The notes under the pieces were generated by a model. That model did not search any database. It was not told the origin of the DNA and saw nothing but the letters and a program-made list of their open reading frames with translations. 64,000 nucleotides of DNA from JAXGQD01 sp040766665 (GTDB taxonomy: Bacteria; Bacillota; Clostridia; Saccharofermentanales; Fastidiosipilaceae): the NCBI GenBank assembly GCA_040766665.1, contig JAXGQD010000011.1, positions 1-64,000 of the forward strand, read 5' to 3'. Both the position numbers and the translations under genes were made by a program. Below are positions 26,752 through 35,332 of this stretch, piece after piece; position 1 is the stretch's first letter, and each line of letters opens with the position of its first letter.

Positions 26752-27390
26752 TCAGATGTAAGTGCAGTGATCCAAGGCTTCTTGCAAGCGTTCGGCAAAA
26801 AGCCCGACGTGATAACCGTCTACAAAGGAATGATGCACTTGTACCGAGAAAGGCAAGAGGGTTTTACCATCGCGGGAATAATACTTACCCCAGTCAAAGA
26901 GCGGCGTGGCCTGTTCCTTTTTTCCTGAAATGGTATGAGAAACGTGCGTAAATCGAATCCAGGGCAGGGGCGAAAACTGAAACACATCATTACCTAAGGG
27001 ACCTGTAAAGTAGGCTTGCTGCTCTTCGGCTGTCTTTTTCGCCAAATGCACATAATCTTGGATTGTCGTCTGAAGCGGTACACGCACGACTTTGAATAAG
27101 TCACTGCCCTCAGACATATAGGTGAAGGCGGTATCGACTTCATCATAAAGCACGACTTCCCCCTCCAAGAACCGGTAGCGGAAAGCCTCAATGCCATTGG
27201 CTACCCGGCTGACTAGAAAGATTAAGGAAAAACTAAAGGGTAAAGTGGCTGTGCGTGTCGCCTTTATAAACTCTGTAATGTCCACTTCAAAACTAACGGA
27301 ATACGAGGCTTCCACGTAGTTGCGAAAGACTTCACAGTGCTGGCGTCTGGGCCAATATTCAAGTTCAATACGACGATAGGATTTGCTCAT
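26752..27390 (-). CDS. Chloramphenicol acetyltransferase-like protein (CatA type)
   Basis: Trimeric acetyl-CoA-dependent O-acetyltransferase fold, 212 residues. The catalytic histidine motif HHSFVDGYHVG is near residue 190, and PWIRFTHVSH and YRFLEGEVVLYDEVD are CAT family segments. Such chromosomal Cat-like proteins are common in Clostridia and many are not proven resistance enzymes, so activity on chloramphenicol is only possible. GGAG precedes the ATG, 4 bp after the Nudix stop, so the two genes are coupled. Confidence 0.8.
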   Translation of the reverse strand: MSKSYRRIELEYWPRRQHCEVFRNYVEASYSVSFEVDITEFIKATRTATLPFSFSLIFLVSRVANGIEAFRYRFLEGEVVLYDEVDTAFTYMSEGSDLFKVVRVPLQTTIQDYVHLAKKTAEEQQAYFTGPLGNDVFQFSPLPWIRFTHVSHTISGKKEQATPLFDWGKYYSRDGKTLLPFSVQVHHSFVDGYHVGLFAERLQEALDHCTYI

Positions 27391-27394
27391 ATTT

Positions 27395-27901
27395 CTACTC
27401 CTCGAACGCTACGCGCGACACAATCATTTCCAAATCCTTATCCGTTTTAGGCAGCTTTTCGGCAAAAAACGTCGGATAGGCTTCATACTCCAAATAGCGC
27501 TCCAGGGGAATCCATTCCAGATGCTCGATGCTGCCATCGTCATTCACTTTCTCCCCTAAGTCGATGGGCATGTCGGGCTCATATTTCATCAGATAATAGA
27601 ATGCCAGCTCATGACAGTGTAGGGGATGACCAAATTTGAAGGCGAGTCCCGGAAAAAAGTTTTGGTGGATGAAGGCGAGATGGTCAATTTCCATAGCCAC
27701 ACCTGTTTCTTCACAAACTTCACGCAACACGGCTTCTTCAGCCGTTTCATTATGCATCACGCCTCCACCGACGGCATAGTAAAAGCCTATCTTGTTGCTG
27801 GTCGCCATCAAGACTTTGCCCTCGTGTTGGATTATCCCGCAGGCGCGAAAACGAAACCATTCTTCTTTGCGGCGAAATGCAATGTCTCTGTCGTCATTCA
27901 T
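27395..27901 (-). CDS. Nudix hydrolase
   Basis: Nucleoside-diphosphate-linked hydrolase of 168 residues. The Nudix box is GGGVMHNETAEEAVLREVCE followed by ETG (residues 46-68), complete with the REVCEE catalytic core. Substrate cannot be read. AGGAGG with 8-bp spacing fixes the start. First gene of a two-gene unit with the CatA-like gene; both could handle small toxic metabolites, but this is speculation. Confidence 0.88.
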   Translation of the reverse strand: MNDDRDIAFRRKEEWFRFRACGIIQHEGKVLMATSNKIGFYYAVGGGVMHNETAEEAVLREVCEETGVAMEIDHLAFIHQNFFPGLAFKFGHPLHCHELAFYYLMKYEPDMPIDLGEKVNDDGSIEHLEWIPLERYLEYEAYPTFFAEKLPKTDKDLEMIVSRVAFEE

Positions 27902-28009
27902 GAATAAGGCCTCCTATGAGCCGGTGAGGTAAGTTAAATTCGAATACTTTTATGATAGCGTTTTGCCACCTTCTTGTGCAGCTCGTTTGTTAAATCTTTT
28001 GAATGGCTA

Positions 28010-28048
28010 TTGACGAGTATAACGGGAGACGATATAACAAATATATCG
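28010..28048 (+). promoter_or_regulatory. padR promoter with overlapping operator
   Basis: TTGACG (28010-28015), 17-bp spacer, TATAAC (28033-28038). The palindrome CGATATA-ACAAA-TATATCG (28030-28048) covers the -10, where PadR binding would block its own transcription. Confidence 0.7.
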
Positions 28049-28089
28049 GAAGATGTTATAACGTCAGAGGATAATGAAAGGAGCAGCGC

Positions 28090-28410
28090 GTGGATAATAT
28101 TGTTCTGACTGAGGCGTTCTACTACATTCTGCTTTCGCTCTTTGAACCTTTACACGGTTACGGCATTATGCAAAAAGTAGAAGAGATGAGCAAAGGACGT
28201 TTGCGTTTGGCCGCCGGAACGCTATATGGGGCACTTAATTCATTAATGGCAAAAGACTGGATTAGCGCCTTACCCGTTGAAGACGGGAGCCGCAGAAAAG
28301 TCTATGAAATTACAGCAACTGGAAAAGCATTGGTGCAGTTTGAAATTCGGCGTTTGCAAGAGTTGCTGGACAACGGCTTAGCCGTGAGCGGAGGAAATCA
28401 AGATGACTAA
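28090..28410 (+). CDS. PadR-family transcriptional regulator
   Basis: Winged-helix repressor of 106 residues. LLSLFEPLHGYGIMQKVEEM, AGTLYGALNSL and RRKVYEITATGKAL are the standard PadR pattern. It starts at GTG with AAGGAG 7 bp upstream. The gene overlaps the following DUF2812 gene by 8 bp; PadR-DUF2812 pairs are a well-known arrangement. A palindrome over the -10 suggests autoregulation. The effector is unknown. Confidence 0.9.
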   Translation: MDNIVLTEAFYYILLSLFEPLHGYGIMQKVEEMSKGRLRLAAGTLYGALNSLMAKDWISALPVEDGSRRKVYEITATGKALVQFEIRRLQELLDNGLAVSGGNQDD

Positions 28411-28936
28411 GACAGTGAGAAAACTTTTCCTGGCATGGCAACATGAAAAAGAAGAGCAGTGGCTGAATCAGATGTCTGCTTCCGGTTGGCAACTGACGCA
28501 TCCGGGATTGTTCAATTATCGTTTTGAGCAAGGGCCCCCTAATCAATATCTATATGCTTTGGAGTATATCAACTTAAGTGATGCGAAGATGAAAGATTAT
28601 TTCGCTTTCTTAGAAGAGGCCGGGATTGAAATCATTGGACAGACCCTTAATTGGGTTTACTATCGTAAAGCCAACGACGGCAGGCCTTTTGAGATTTTTA
28701 GTGATCTTGCTTCCAAGACGGAACACATGCAACGTCTACTTAAGATATACTACATATTTTTCGTATTGGAAGGCTTTTTCTTCATTGATAATCTGCTGGA
28801 ATTACTGTCTGGTGATTTCGGTACGCGCCATATCGTTATGACCATTCTCTTTGGGCTCATCACGCTGCTTTTTGCCACGGCTATTTTCAGCGTATTGCGC
28901 CAGATTCAACGCTGGAAAAGGGGGGGAATGAGATGA
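28403..28936 (+). CDS. DUF2812 membrane protein
   Basis: 177 residues. The first 110 form the soluble DUF2812 domain (EEQWLNQMSASGWQL, YLYALEY, WVYYRKA); two membrane helices follow (IYYIFFVLEGFFFIDNLL and IVMTILFGLITLLFATAIF). Partner of PadR regulators in many Bacillota, role unknown. It overlaps padR upstream and the SDR gene downstream (ATGA), so three genes form one tight operon. Confidence 0.85.
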   Translation: MTKTVRKLFLAWQHEKEEQWLNQMSASGWQLTHPGLFNYRFEQGPPNQYLYALEYINLSDAKMKDYFAFLEEAGIEIIGQTLNWVYYRKANDGRPFEIFSDLASKTEHMQRLLKIYYIFFVLEGFFFIDNLLELLSGDFGTRHIVMTILFGLITLLFATAIFSVLRQIQRWKRGGMR

Positions 28937-29646
28937 GAAAGTTTACTAATCGTGTCGTGGTGATTACGGGTATCGCTCAGGGGATTGGAGCGGCAATGTC
29001 CAAAGCGTTTCGTGATCGAGGTGCGTTGGTCTGTGGCATCGACCTGCAGAGTAATGATTACTTCGTCGGGGATCTCGCCGATAAAGGGACGCTTGAAGCT
29101 TTTAGTGAAAAGGTCATTAAGGACTATGGACATGTGGATATCCTAATCAACAACGCGGCACCCCTGATGAAAGGCATTGAGACTTGCTCCTACGAGGATT
29201 TTGAGCGGGCTTTACGGGTTGGCGTGACGGCGGCTTTCTATTTAACGAAGCTCTTTTTGCCATACTTCAGCGTAGGAGCCAGCATCATCAATCTCTCATC
29301 AACGCGCCAGCATATGAGTCAGGCGCAAAGTGAATCTTATTCCGCTGCCAAAGGGGGCATCGGAGCCCTTACCCATGCCTTGGCGGTGAGTCTGGCCGGT
29401 AAAGTCAGGGTCAACGCTATTTCCCCTGGTTGGATTGAAACGGGTGAGATGGATTGGCAAGGAGCAGATGCGGCACAACATCCCTCTGCTCGTGTCGGTC
29501 AGCCTGAAGATATCGTTCAGACTGCCATGTTCCTCTGTTCTGAGGCAGCCGGCTTTATTAATGCCGAAAATATCCGTGTTGACGGCGGCATGAGTCGACG
29601 CATGATTTATCACGGAGATGAAGGCTGGGAGCTCACGGCGTTCTAA
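28933..29646 (+). CDS. Short-chain dehydrogenase/reductase
   Basis: Classical SDR of 237 residues using NAD(P)H. TGIAQGIG (residues 12-19) is the cofactor loop, NNAAPL the NNA motif, and SYSAAKG the catalytic Tyr-x3-Lys. The acidic residue at the end of beta-2 (CGIDLQ) favours NAD. It closes with the usual VDGGMS segment. The start overlaps the DUF2812 stop. Substrate unknown; the shared operon with a PadR stress-type regulator hints at detoxification. Confidence 0.88.
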   Translation: MRKFTNRVVVITGIAQGIGAAMSKAFRDRGALVCGIDLQSNDYFVGDLADKGTLEAFSEKVIKDYGHVDILINNAAPLMKGIETCSYEDFERALRVGVTAAFYLTKLFLPYFSVGASIINLSSTRQHMSQAQSESYSAAKGGIGALTHALAVSLAGKVRVNAISPGWIETGEMDWQGADAAQHPSARVGQPEDIVQTAMFLCSEAAGFINAENIRVDGGMSRRMIYHGDEGWELTAF

Positions 29647-29656
29647 GCCTCACTGA

Positions 29657-30259
29657 TTAAGATTCCAAGATTGCATGCACCCTTTGTTTCAAGACAGGTA
29701 TGACCTCCGTCTCAAACCAGGGATTCTTCGCCTGCCAACGAAAATTGAGTGGGGAAGGATGGATAATAGGAAATATTTCGGGCAGGTACTCGTGGTATGC
29801 GCGCACCGTTTCGGTGAGATTCTTTTTGGCTCTTTTCCCGAGATAGTACTGCGCCGCATATTGCCCGGCCGTTATGATGAGTCGCAGTTGCGGCATCTCT
29901 GCCAGTATGAGTGGGTGCCACTTCTCGGCAAAACCCTTGCGCGGCGGGAGGTCGCCACTTTTGCCCTTACCCTGAAAGTAAAAATCCATCGGCACTAAAG
30001 CAAAGTTCTGCGGATTGCGAAAGGTGCGCTCATCAATCTCGAGCCACTGTTTGAGCCGCTCCCCACTGGCGTCACCCCAAGTCAAAGCAGTGGTCTGAGC
30101 TTTGAGTCCTGGCGCATGACCGACAAGCAGGATTTTCGCTAAGGGGTCGGCCACAAAAAGTGGGGTATAGCCCAGCTCCTGAAAACGGCGATTCGCCTCA
30201 TCCGTAGCCACCAAGGCACGGATTTTTTCTATGGCATTTGTTTCTTGCTCTTTTGGCAT
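29657..30259 (-). CDS. Uracil-DNA glycosylase family protein
   Basis: About 200 residues of the UDG fold. ILLVGHAPGLKAQTT is the family motif 1 (usually GxxPG), VPMDFYFQGKGKSGDLPP carries the central loop, and IIHPSPLNFRWQAKNPWF is motif 2 (HPSP.N). Members of this uncharacterised UDG subfamily are common in Bacillota. The ATG at 30259 lies directly after the stop of the LUD gene; a GTG 7 codons upstream inside that gene is possible too. Base excision of uracil is probable but not proven. Confidence 0.8.
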   Translation of the reverse strand: MPKEQETNAIEKIRALVATDEANRRFQELGYTPLFVADPLAKILLVGHAPGLKAQTTALTWGDASGERLKQWLEIDERTFRNPQNFALVPMDFYFQGKGKSGDLPPRKGFAEKWHPLILAEMPQLRLIITAGQYAAQYYLGKRAKKNLTETVRAYHEYLPEIFPIIHPSPLNFRWQAKNPWFETEVIPVLKQRVHAILES

Positions 30260-30260
30260 C

Positions 30261-30896
30261 TCAATAGCCCATTTCTTCACCGATTAGAATAACTTTGATG
30301 CGACCCTGCTCATGCGATCTTCTGGTGACGACTAACTGACTACAGACGGAGTCGGAGCCGTAGCAGTCGCCGCAGCGCCCTGTCACTGCACAAGGGGTAT
30401 TCTTTTTCAACCTTACGGTGTTTGGCGGAGCAGCCATATTCTGAACACGGGCAATGCCCGAAGCGACGTCCGGCACGACTTTGTTCATTCCGGCAAAAAC
30501 CAGCACATGTTCCGGACCAAAGCACAAGAAGGCCACGCGATTGCCACGTCCGTCATAATTAACCAATTCACCGTCCAGGGTGATGGCGTTGGTGCTGGTC
30601 AGGAAGTAATCACAGCCGATGATTTCGGCATATTTCGCCTTTTTTTCTGTCGCTGTTTTGGCCTCATCGCGGTCGATAAGGGCATAATTGGATTCACGTA
30701 AAACTGTCTTTAAGCCCATTTCATCGATGGTCATGGAGCCGCCCCAGGAAATGCTTGAGCCTTCGGGCATCAGTTCAAGAGCTTTGCTTACGGCGCTCGC
30801 TCTATCGGGGCAGTAGAAGGCTTCCATCTGGCGCTTGGCCATTTTCTTGATTATCGTTTGCGCAAGGTTTTCGTAGTACTGTTTTTTTGCTGACAT
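30261..30896 (-). CDS. LUD-domain protein (lactate utilisation family, YkgG-like)
   Basis: 211 residues of the LUD (DUF162) domain. SISWGGSMTIDEMGL, TSTNAITLDGELVNYDGRG and FAGMNKVVPDV are typical. A C-terminal cysteine cluster (CAVTGRCGDCYGSDSVC) may bind metal or an FeS cluster. Related proteins act with iron-sulfur partners in lactate oxidation; those partners are absent here, so the role is open. The gene is coupled to the downstream UDG gene. Confidence 0.85.
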   Translation of the reverse strand: MSAKKQYYENLAQTIIKKMAKRQMEAFYCPDRASAVSKALELMPEGSSISWGGSMTIDEMGLKTVLRESNYALIDRDEAKTATEKKAKYAEIIGCDYFLTSTNAITLDGELVNYDGRGNRVAFLCFGPEHVLVFAGMNKVVPDVASGIARVQNMAAPPNTVRLKKNTPCAVTGRCGDCYGSDSVCSQLVVTRRSHEQGRIKVILIGEEMGY

Positions 30897-31005
30897 TTGG
30901 TCCTCCTCATCAATTCAGTTCCGCTTACTCTATTTTAGGACAGAATCTTGCTTCGGTGGGCCATTTTTGTGTATTTTAAAGCAAATACGAAAGAGGTGAG
31001 CACGG

Positions 31006-31329
31006 CTGAACCCCTACTACGAAAAAATCTATGCCTTGGTCGAGCAGATTCCGGAAGGGAAGGTGCTTTCCTATGGACAGATTGCCCGGGCTTTGGGTAA
31101 GCCGCGCGGTGCGCGCGAGGTAGGGCGGGCCATGCGCTGTGGCAAAGCCGATTTGCCCTATCACCGTGTAGTGATGGCTGACGGCACGGTTGCGGGGGGA
31201 CTTTTTGCAGACATACGGAAAGCTTTTCTAAAAAATGAAGGGGTTACTTTTCTGCCGGACGGGCGAGTGGACATGGCGGCTTTTGCTTGGGATATGCGTG
31301 AGCTCTTGGAGCCCGATGAGCTCCGCTAG
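31006..31329 (+). CDS. MGMT/ATL-family DNA alkylation protein, probable CTG start
   Basis: About 107 residues of the DNA-binding domain of O6-alkylguanine-DNA alkyltransferase. The family N-terminus NPYYEKIYALVEQIPEGKV appears only if translation starts at CTG (31006), which has GAGGTGAG 5-7 bp upstream and a TGA three codons before it; otherwise a TTG at 31036 would cut the conserved helix. The active-site PCHR motif reads PYHRVV, so the methyl-accepting cysteine is replaced by Tyr. That makes it an alkyltransferase-like (ATL) protein that flags damage for excision repair rather than repairing it. Confidence 0.8.
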   Translation: MNPYYEKIYALVEQIPEGKVLSYGQIARALGKPRGAREVGRAMRCGKADLPYHRVVMADGTVAGGLFADIRKAFLKNEGVTFLPDGRVDMAAFAWDMRELLEPDELR

Positions 31330-31332
31330 GAA

Positions 31333-32283
31333 TTACCGAATAATAAACACGTCCGGATCATCAGGCAAGTAAAGCACAGGCCGCATTTCTCCCACAGAGA
31401 AGCGATGCAGATCCAACAGCGAAGTGATTTTCTTGAACTGATGATAATGCGTCTGCCCCCTGCTATCACGAAAGTTGATGCTGTATGAAATCTCCGGTTG
31501 CTCGTTGACGAAGACGCCACTTTGCTTGGCAGCCGTGATCTCTGCTTCTCCTAATATCCCATAAAGATGTAAAGCATTGCCCTGACGCATGTCACTAACC
31601 TTCGTGAGTCCTTCGAGTTCGATGGACATGCCTCCTTTGCCAAATGCTGTAACACCCTTACCAAGCAGTATGCCAAGATAGGGCTGCCAGACCCAGGGAT
31701 ACCAAGGGACCATGAAACGCCAGCCCATGCCTTTGCTGTAGAGACGATAGGAAATCAGAAAATATGTCACAGCGAAAAGCAAATTGAAAAGCACCCAAAG
31801 GATTGGGAAAACGAATTTACGCCGATAGCTGGCTCCCTCTAACTGATAGGGGAGTGTACTGAGGTCGGTATTGAGGCGCAGCGTGATAAGACGATCCTTG
31901 GCAAAACGATCCTCCTCAGGTCGACTGTCAGTTAATGTCATCTTACTTTCAATTTCTGTATTGGCCAAATTCCTAAAAACAATGCGCAGTTCCAGTACCT
32001 CGCTGCCATCTCTATTACGCGATAGCAGCGATTTGGATAGCACACGGGCTTGCACCGCATGACCACTTGTTTCATTGGCTCGTAACTGACGCAGTAAACG
32101 ACTGGGTTTGAAAATGTAGTTGCGCAGAATGCTCAGACAAAAACTCAACCAGCCCAGTAACCCGAGCGCCAAGCCCGCCGTGCCCAGCCAAGGACTACCG
32201 CCCCAATGACCTAAATAGGAGAATATGGGTGGGAAAACATAGATAAAGAAAAGCGTGAAGAGGATAGAAAATAGTGTGCTCAA
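31333..32283 (-). CDS. Membrane protein of unknown function
   Basis: 316 residues, not recognised. Two N-terminal helices (LFSILFTLFFIYVFPPIF and LGLALGLLGWLSFCLSIL), a soluble beta-rich stretch, then another membrane helix (ILWVLFNLLFAVTYFLI) and a C-terminal soluble domain ending DDPDVFIIR. The start is TTG, chosen because GGAGGAG sits 7 bp upstream inside the end of the lipoprotein gene and the TTG begins 2 bp past that stop. The pair is probably co-translated. Confidence 0.65.
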   Translation of the reverse strand: MSTLFSILFTLFFIYVFPPIFSYLGHWGGSPWLGTAGLALGLLGWLSFCLSILRNYIFKPSRLLRQLRANETSGHAVQARVLSKSLLSRNRDGSEVLELRIVFRNLANTEIESKMTLTDSRPEEDRFAKDRLITLRLNTDLSTLPYQLEGASYRRKFVFPILWVLFNLLFAVTYFLISYRLYSKGMGWRFMVPWYPWVWQPYLGILLGKGVTAFGKGGMSIELEGLTKVSDMRQGNALHLYGILGEAEITAAKQSGVFVNEQPEISYSINFRDSRGQTHYHQFKKITSLLDLHRFSVGEMRPVLYLPDDPDVFIIR

Positions 32284-32284
32284 T

Positions 32285-33073
32285 TCAGTTCTCCTCCGTT
32301 CGGATGATTTTGCCATTCTTATCATAAATGAGCGTTATCGTACTGCGCCCCGTGTCCAGTCTCACATGGAACTCAAGCGCTTTATCTCGATATGGCCTGA
32401 GTTGGACCGCATTCACAGCAGTCAGTGGCAAGCCCTGATCTGCCGCGAAATTCAGCGCATCCGAGTAAATCGTACTTAGCACGGAAAAATCCAGATCGCT
32501 CATTTCGGCAAAAAACCATCCCTGCGTCGCGTCATTCAGCTTGATAGGTTGGGGCTTAGACCAGGCTTTGTCTTTTAAGTGATACACGAAACGATTGGCC
32601 TCGTTTTCGTTTGCCGGATCATATAGTGAGACGACCATATAGTCCAGCGCAAAGTAGGCTGTTTCATAGATTTTGAGATTTCCTCCAGGATAAATAGCTT
32701 CCAACATTTCTTGCGCTTCAGAGAGCAAGTCCGGTTGCGAAAGCAGATTATGTGATTTTTCGTATTCTGACAGTTCCTCAATAAGCGCCTTGAGTTCTTG
32801 CTCAGATAAAAGCTGATTATACGCTTTCTCATGGATGAGGCTTAAGTCCAAGAGTTTTGATGAAGCAATAAGCTGGTCCGAAAAATCTCCGGTTTGCTCA
32901 GCGCGCAATCTTAAGCGCTCCTGCACATCCTCAAGTATTCTTTGGCGATAATCAACGTCATCCTGAAATGTGCTAAACGTGTCCAGGTAGGCTTGTTCAA
33001 TAGCGGAGCATGAACTACTAAAGAGCAGGAAAGAGGAGAGCAGGATCGCCAGAACCGATTTCACTACACGCAT
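32285..33073 (-). CDS. Putative lipoprotein of unknown function
   Basis: About 262 residues. The N-terminus MRVVKSVLAILLSSFLLFSS followed by SC looks like a lipoprotein signal peptide with Cys near residue 22, though the lipobox (SSSC) is not ideal. The rest is mostly helical and acidic, then a beta-rich C-terminus (LDTGRSTITLIYDKNGKIIR) as in some secreted domains. No family recognised. It precedes and overlaps control of the downstream membrane protein gene. Confidence 0.65.
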   Translation of the reverse strand: MRVVKSVLAILLSSFLLFSSSCSAIEQAYLDTFSTFQDDVDYRQRILEDVQERLRLRAEQTGDFSDQLIASSKLLDLSLIHEKAYNQLLSEQELKALIEELSEYEKSHNLLSQPDLLSEAQEMLEAIYPGGNLKIYETAYFALDYMVVSLYDPANENEANRFVYHLKDKAWSKPQPIKLNDATQGWFFAEMSDLDFSVLSTIYSDALNFAADQGLPLTAVNAVQLRPYRDKALEFHVRLDTGRSTITLIYDKNGKIIRTEEN

Positions 33074-33191
33074 GATATGATCACTTTCTGTTTCATTAAT
33101 TGTCATGTGTTAGCAATAGCTAATTCGCCTGACAAAAGCATAACAATAAAGCGCTCAAATAGCTATGAAAGCAATCATATTTAACAGGATT

Positions 33192-34262
33192 TTAAACTTG
33201 GACCTTTCCTTTTTCATTCTTAAAGATTTTGGCAAAAGTCCATACAAAACCTACCGACAAGATGATGTGACCCAGACCGCTCATCCCATCGAGGGCTGCT
33301 CGACTAATCGTTTTTTGTCCCAGACTGACTACTTCATAGATGCCGATACACATCATGCTGACCAAAGTCAAAGTCAATCCTGAAAGATAGATATAGAGCG
33401 GCTTTTGCATTTTTTTAATGAAATCGTGAGGGGAAGACTTGCATAGTAAATAAACAAGGCTTAATACGACGACGCCCAGAACCAAGGCGTGTACATGCAT
33501 CTTTCCGAGGTGGGTTACTGCCGTATAAGCGTAGAACTTTGTGAATTCACGATAAAAAGCCCCGACAAAGAGGCCTATAATGACGAAACTAAAAGCCGTC
33601 CCCAAGATATGGCTCGCCGTAAAGGGACCCACGAAATACTTATAAGCGAAAACCACAATTAAAAGATAAACCGTTGTTTTCGGCATCATCAGAGCCCCGA
33701 CAATGGGGAATTGTGCACTGAACAGCACGACAGGGATATAGAAAAGGAAACTCAAGAGAATCAAGAGCCACATATGCTTAAGCCCTGCTTTGTCGCGCGC
33801 TTTATAAGTCCAGCTGATAAGCAAAGCACCCAAGATGGCAAAAGGCAGGTTCCTCAAAATACCGAAGAGATAATTCCCCGGCATCTGTCCCCATTGATTC
33901 TGGGGGAGAAGAACAAGGGCGATACGCAGCGCTACCAGGGCATAGACCACGATGAGCTTCTTCTTGTCTGTATCATCACTTTGATGGCGATAAAAATAAT
34001 AGAAGAGCAAATAGAAAATCGTCATCGTGATACTGGTAATAAACTGCCCCCACGAAAGTGCAAAAGCATGTCCCTCAAAGCCCAAAGGACTGAGATGAGC
34101 GATGATTCTGGGCAATAAATGAAAAGCATCCCCTAAGCCCAGTATGATCGCCATGACGCCAAAAAGTTTGGCTGTTTTTTGCCGTTCTACTAAAAGCCTA
34201 ATCCCTAAGGCAAGCACAAGTCCCAAATACAGTAAGTCAAAAAGACTTTCAAAGATAGCCAC
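33192..34262 (-). CDS. Membrane protein with C-terminal DUF2871-like domain
   Basis: About 356 residues, nearly all membrane helix (roughly ten). The C-terminal 130 residues (FYAYTAVTHLGKMHVHALVL then GVVVLSLVYLL) resemble DUF2871, normally a stand-alone four-helix protein; the N-terminal 220 residues form a separate helical domain seen in few proteins I know. The start is GTG, overlapping the TetR stop by one base, with GGAGGA 8 bp upstream, so translation is coupled. Conserved His in KMHVHAL could bind metal or haem. Likely regulated by the TetR protein. Confidence 0.7.
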   Translation of the reverse strand: MAIFESLFDLLYLGLVLALGIRLLVERQKTAKLFGVMAIILGLGDAFHLLPRIIAHLSPLGFEGHAFALSWGQFITSITMTIFYLLFYYFYRHQSDDTDKKKLIVVYALVALRIALVLLPQNQWGQMPGNYLFGILRNLPFAILGALLISWTYKARDKAGLKHMWLLILLSFLFYIPVVLFSAQFPIVGALMMPKTTVYLLIVVFAYKYFVGPFTASHILGTAFSFVIIGLFVGAFYREFTKFYAYTAVTHLGKMHVHALVLGVVVLSLVYLLCKSSPHDFIKKMQKPLYIYLSGLTLTLVSMMCIGIYEVVSLGQKTISRAALDGMSGLGHIILSVGFVWTFAKIFKNEKGKVQV

Positions 34263-34834
34263 TAGTTGATTCCTCCGATGATCCAAGTCACGTATTGCTG
34301 ATATATTTCAGTAAACTGTGCTTTCGTCCAGTTCTCCTTGTAATTCCTTTTGATTAAGGAGTGGATGATGCCTTTCAAAAACTGCACTTGTTCCATGCTA
34401 AGCCTCTGAGCGGCTGTCCCAGCTGTGAGCACGTGAGTTGGAGCATCCTGAGACTTCAGCCAACGGTCGTTCAGGCTCTCATCCCAATGCAGATAAATAT
34501 TGCGATAAACAAGAGAACTTTCATCGTCAAATAGTACGACGGCAAGTTGATCTCCGTAAGCCAGTAAGGTTTGTTCCAAATCGGCAAAATGATTCTGGAA
34601 AATCTGTAAAAAGAGCTTATGGATATTCACCACTTGATGATTGAGAAACTCAAAATAGGCATCCTCCAGGTCCTCAAAATATTGGTAAAAACTGCCTCTG
34701 GCAATATCTAGTTCTTGAACGATTTCTTTCACCGTTATTTCGTGGAAAGGCTTTGTCTGGAAAAATTTTTTTAAGACACTTGAGACTTTATCCTTCTTAT
34801 CGGGATTCAAATTATCAAACGTATCTTTAGGCAT
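34262..34834 (-). CDS. TetR/AcrR-family regulator
   Basis: 190 residues. The N-terminal helix-turn-helix reads ITVKEIVQELDIARGSFYQY, the standard TetR pattern; the ligand domain is unrecognised. AGGGGGG lies 9 bp before the ATG. Two perfect TGACACNGTGTCA palindromes occur 28-70 bp upstream, so it very likely represses its own operon, which includes the DUF2871-type membrane protein. Confidence 0.9.
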   Translation of the reverse strand: MPKDTFDNLNPDKKDKVSSVLKKFFQTKPFHEITVKEIVQELDIARGSFYQYFEDLEDAYFEFLNHQVVNIHKLFLQIFQNHFADLEQTLLAYGDQLAVVLFDDESSLVYRNIYLHWDESLNDRWLKSQDAPTHVLTAGTAAQRLSMEQVQFLKGIIHSLIKRNYKENWTKAQFTEIYQQYVTWIIGGIN

Positions 34835-34861
34835 AGAAAATTCCCCCCTTTTGCAGAGATA

Positions 34862-34904
34862 TGACACTGTGTCACTTATTTAAAGATTAAATGACACGGT
34901 GTCA
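34862..34904. promoter_or_regulatory. Twin TetR operators
   Basis: TGACACTGTGTCA (34862-34874) and TGACACGGTGTCA (34892-34904), each a perfect 6-bp dyad around one central base, with centres 30 bp apart, nearly three helical turns. Confidence 0.85.
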
Positions 34905-34922
34905 TTTTGCAAGAGGGCGCAG

Positions 34923-34968
34923 TGGGTATTTTCCTGAAGATTCTTATGGGTATTTTCCTGAAGATTCT
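34923..34968. repeat. 22-bp direct repeat
   Basis: TGGGTATTTTCCTGAAGATT followed by CT appears twice (34923-34944 and 34947-34968), 24 bp apart, just beyond the TetR operators. Confidence 0.8.
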
Positions 34969-35332
34969 CAGTAGTAAGGATAATGCTTGAAGTTGTGGCA
35001 GCCTTTAGCGATGGTGGTGGCCAATTTTTTCGGCGGTCCCAGCTCAATCTGGGATACCCGTAACCATTGACCACAATACCTCACTGATTGGCCAATTTAT
35101 CCGGCGGTCCCAGCGCAAACTGGGACGTTCGCAATTATTGCCCAATACTCCCTCAGAATGGCCAATATTTCCGCTGGTGCCAGAAAAGATTGCCATTACT
35201 GCAATTGTTGCCCAGATTACCTAGCATGATGGCCAATATTTCCGCTGGTGCCAGAAAAGATTGCCATTACTGCAATTGTTGCCCAGATTACCTAGCATGA
35301 TGGCCAATATTTCCGCTGGTGCCAGAAAAGAT

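Noticed and set aside
35018..35332. CRISPR array
   Set aside because: 71-bp units are contiguous and vary gradually along their length; no spacer-repeat alternation.
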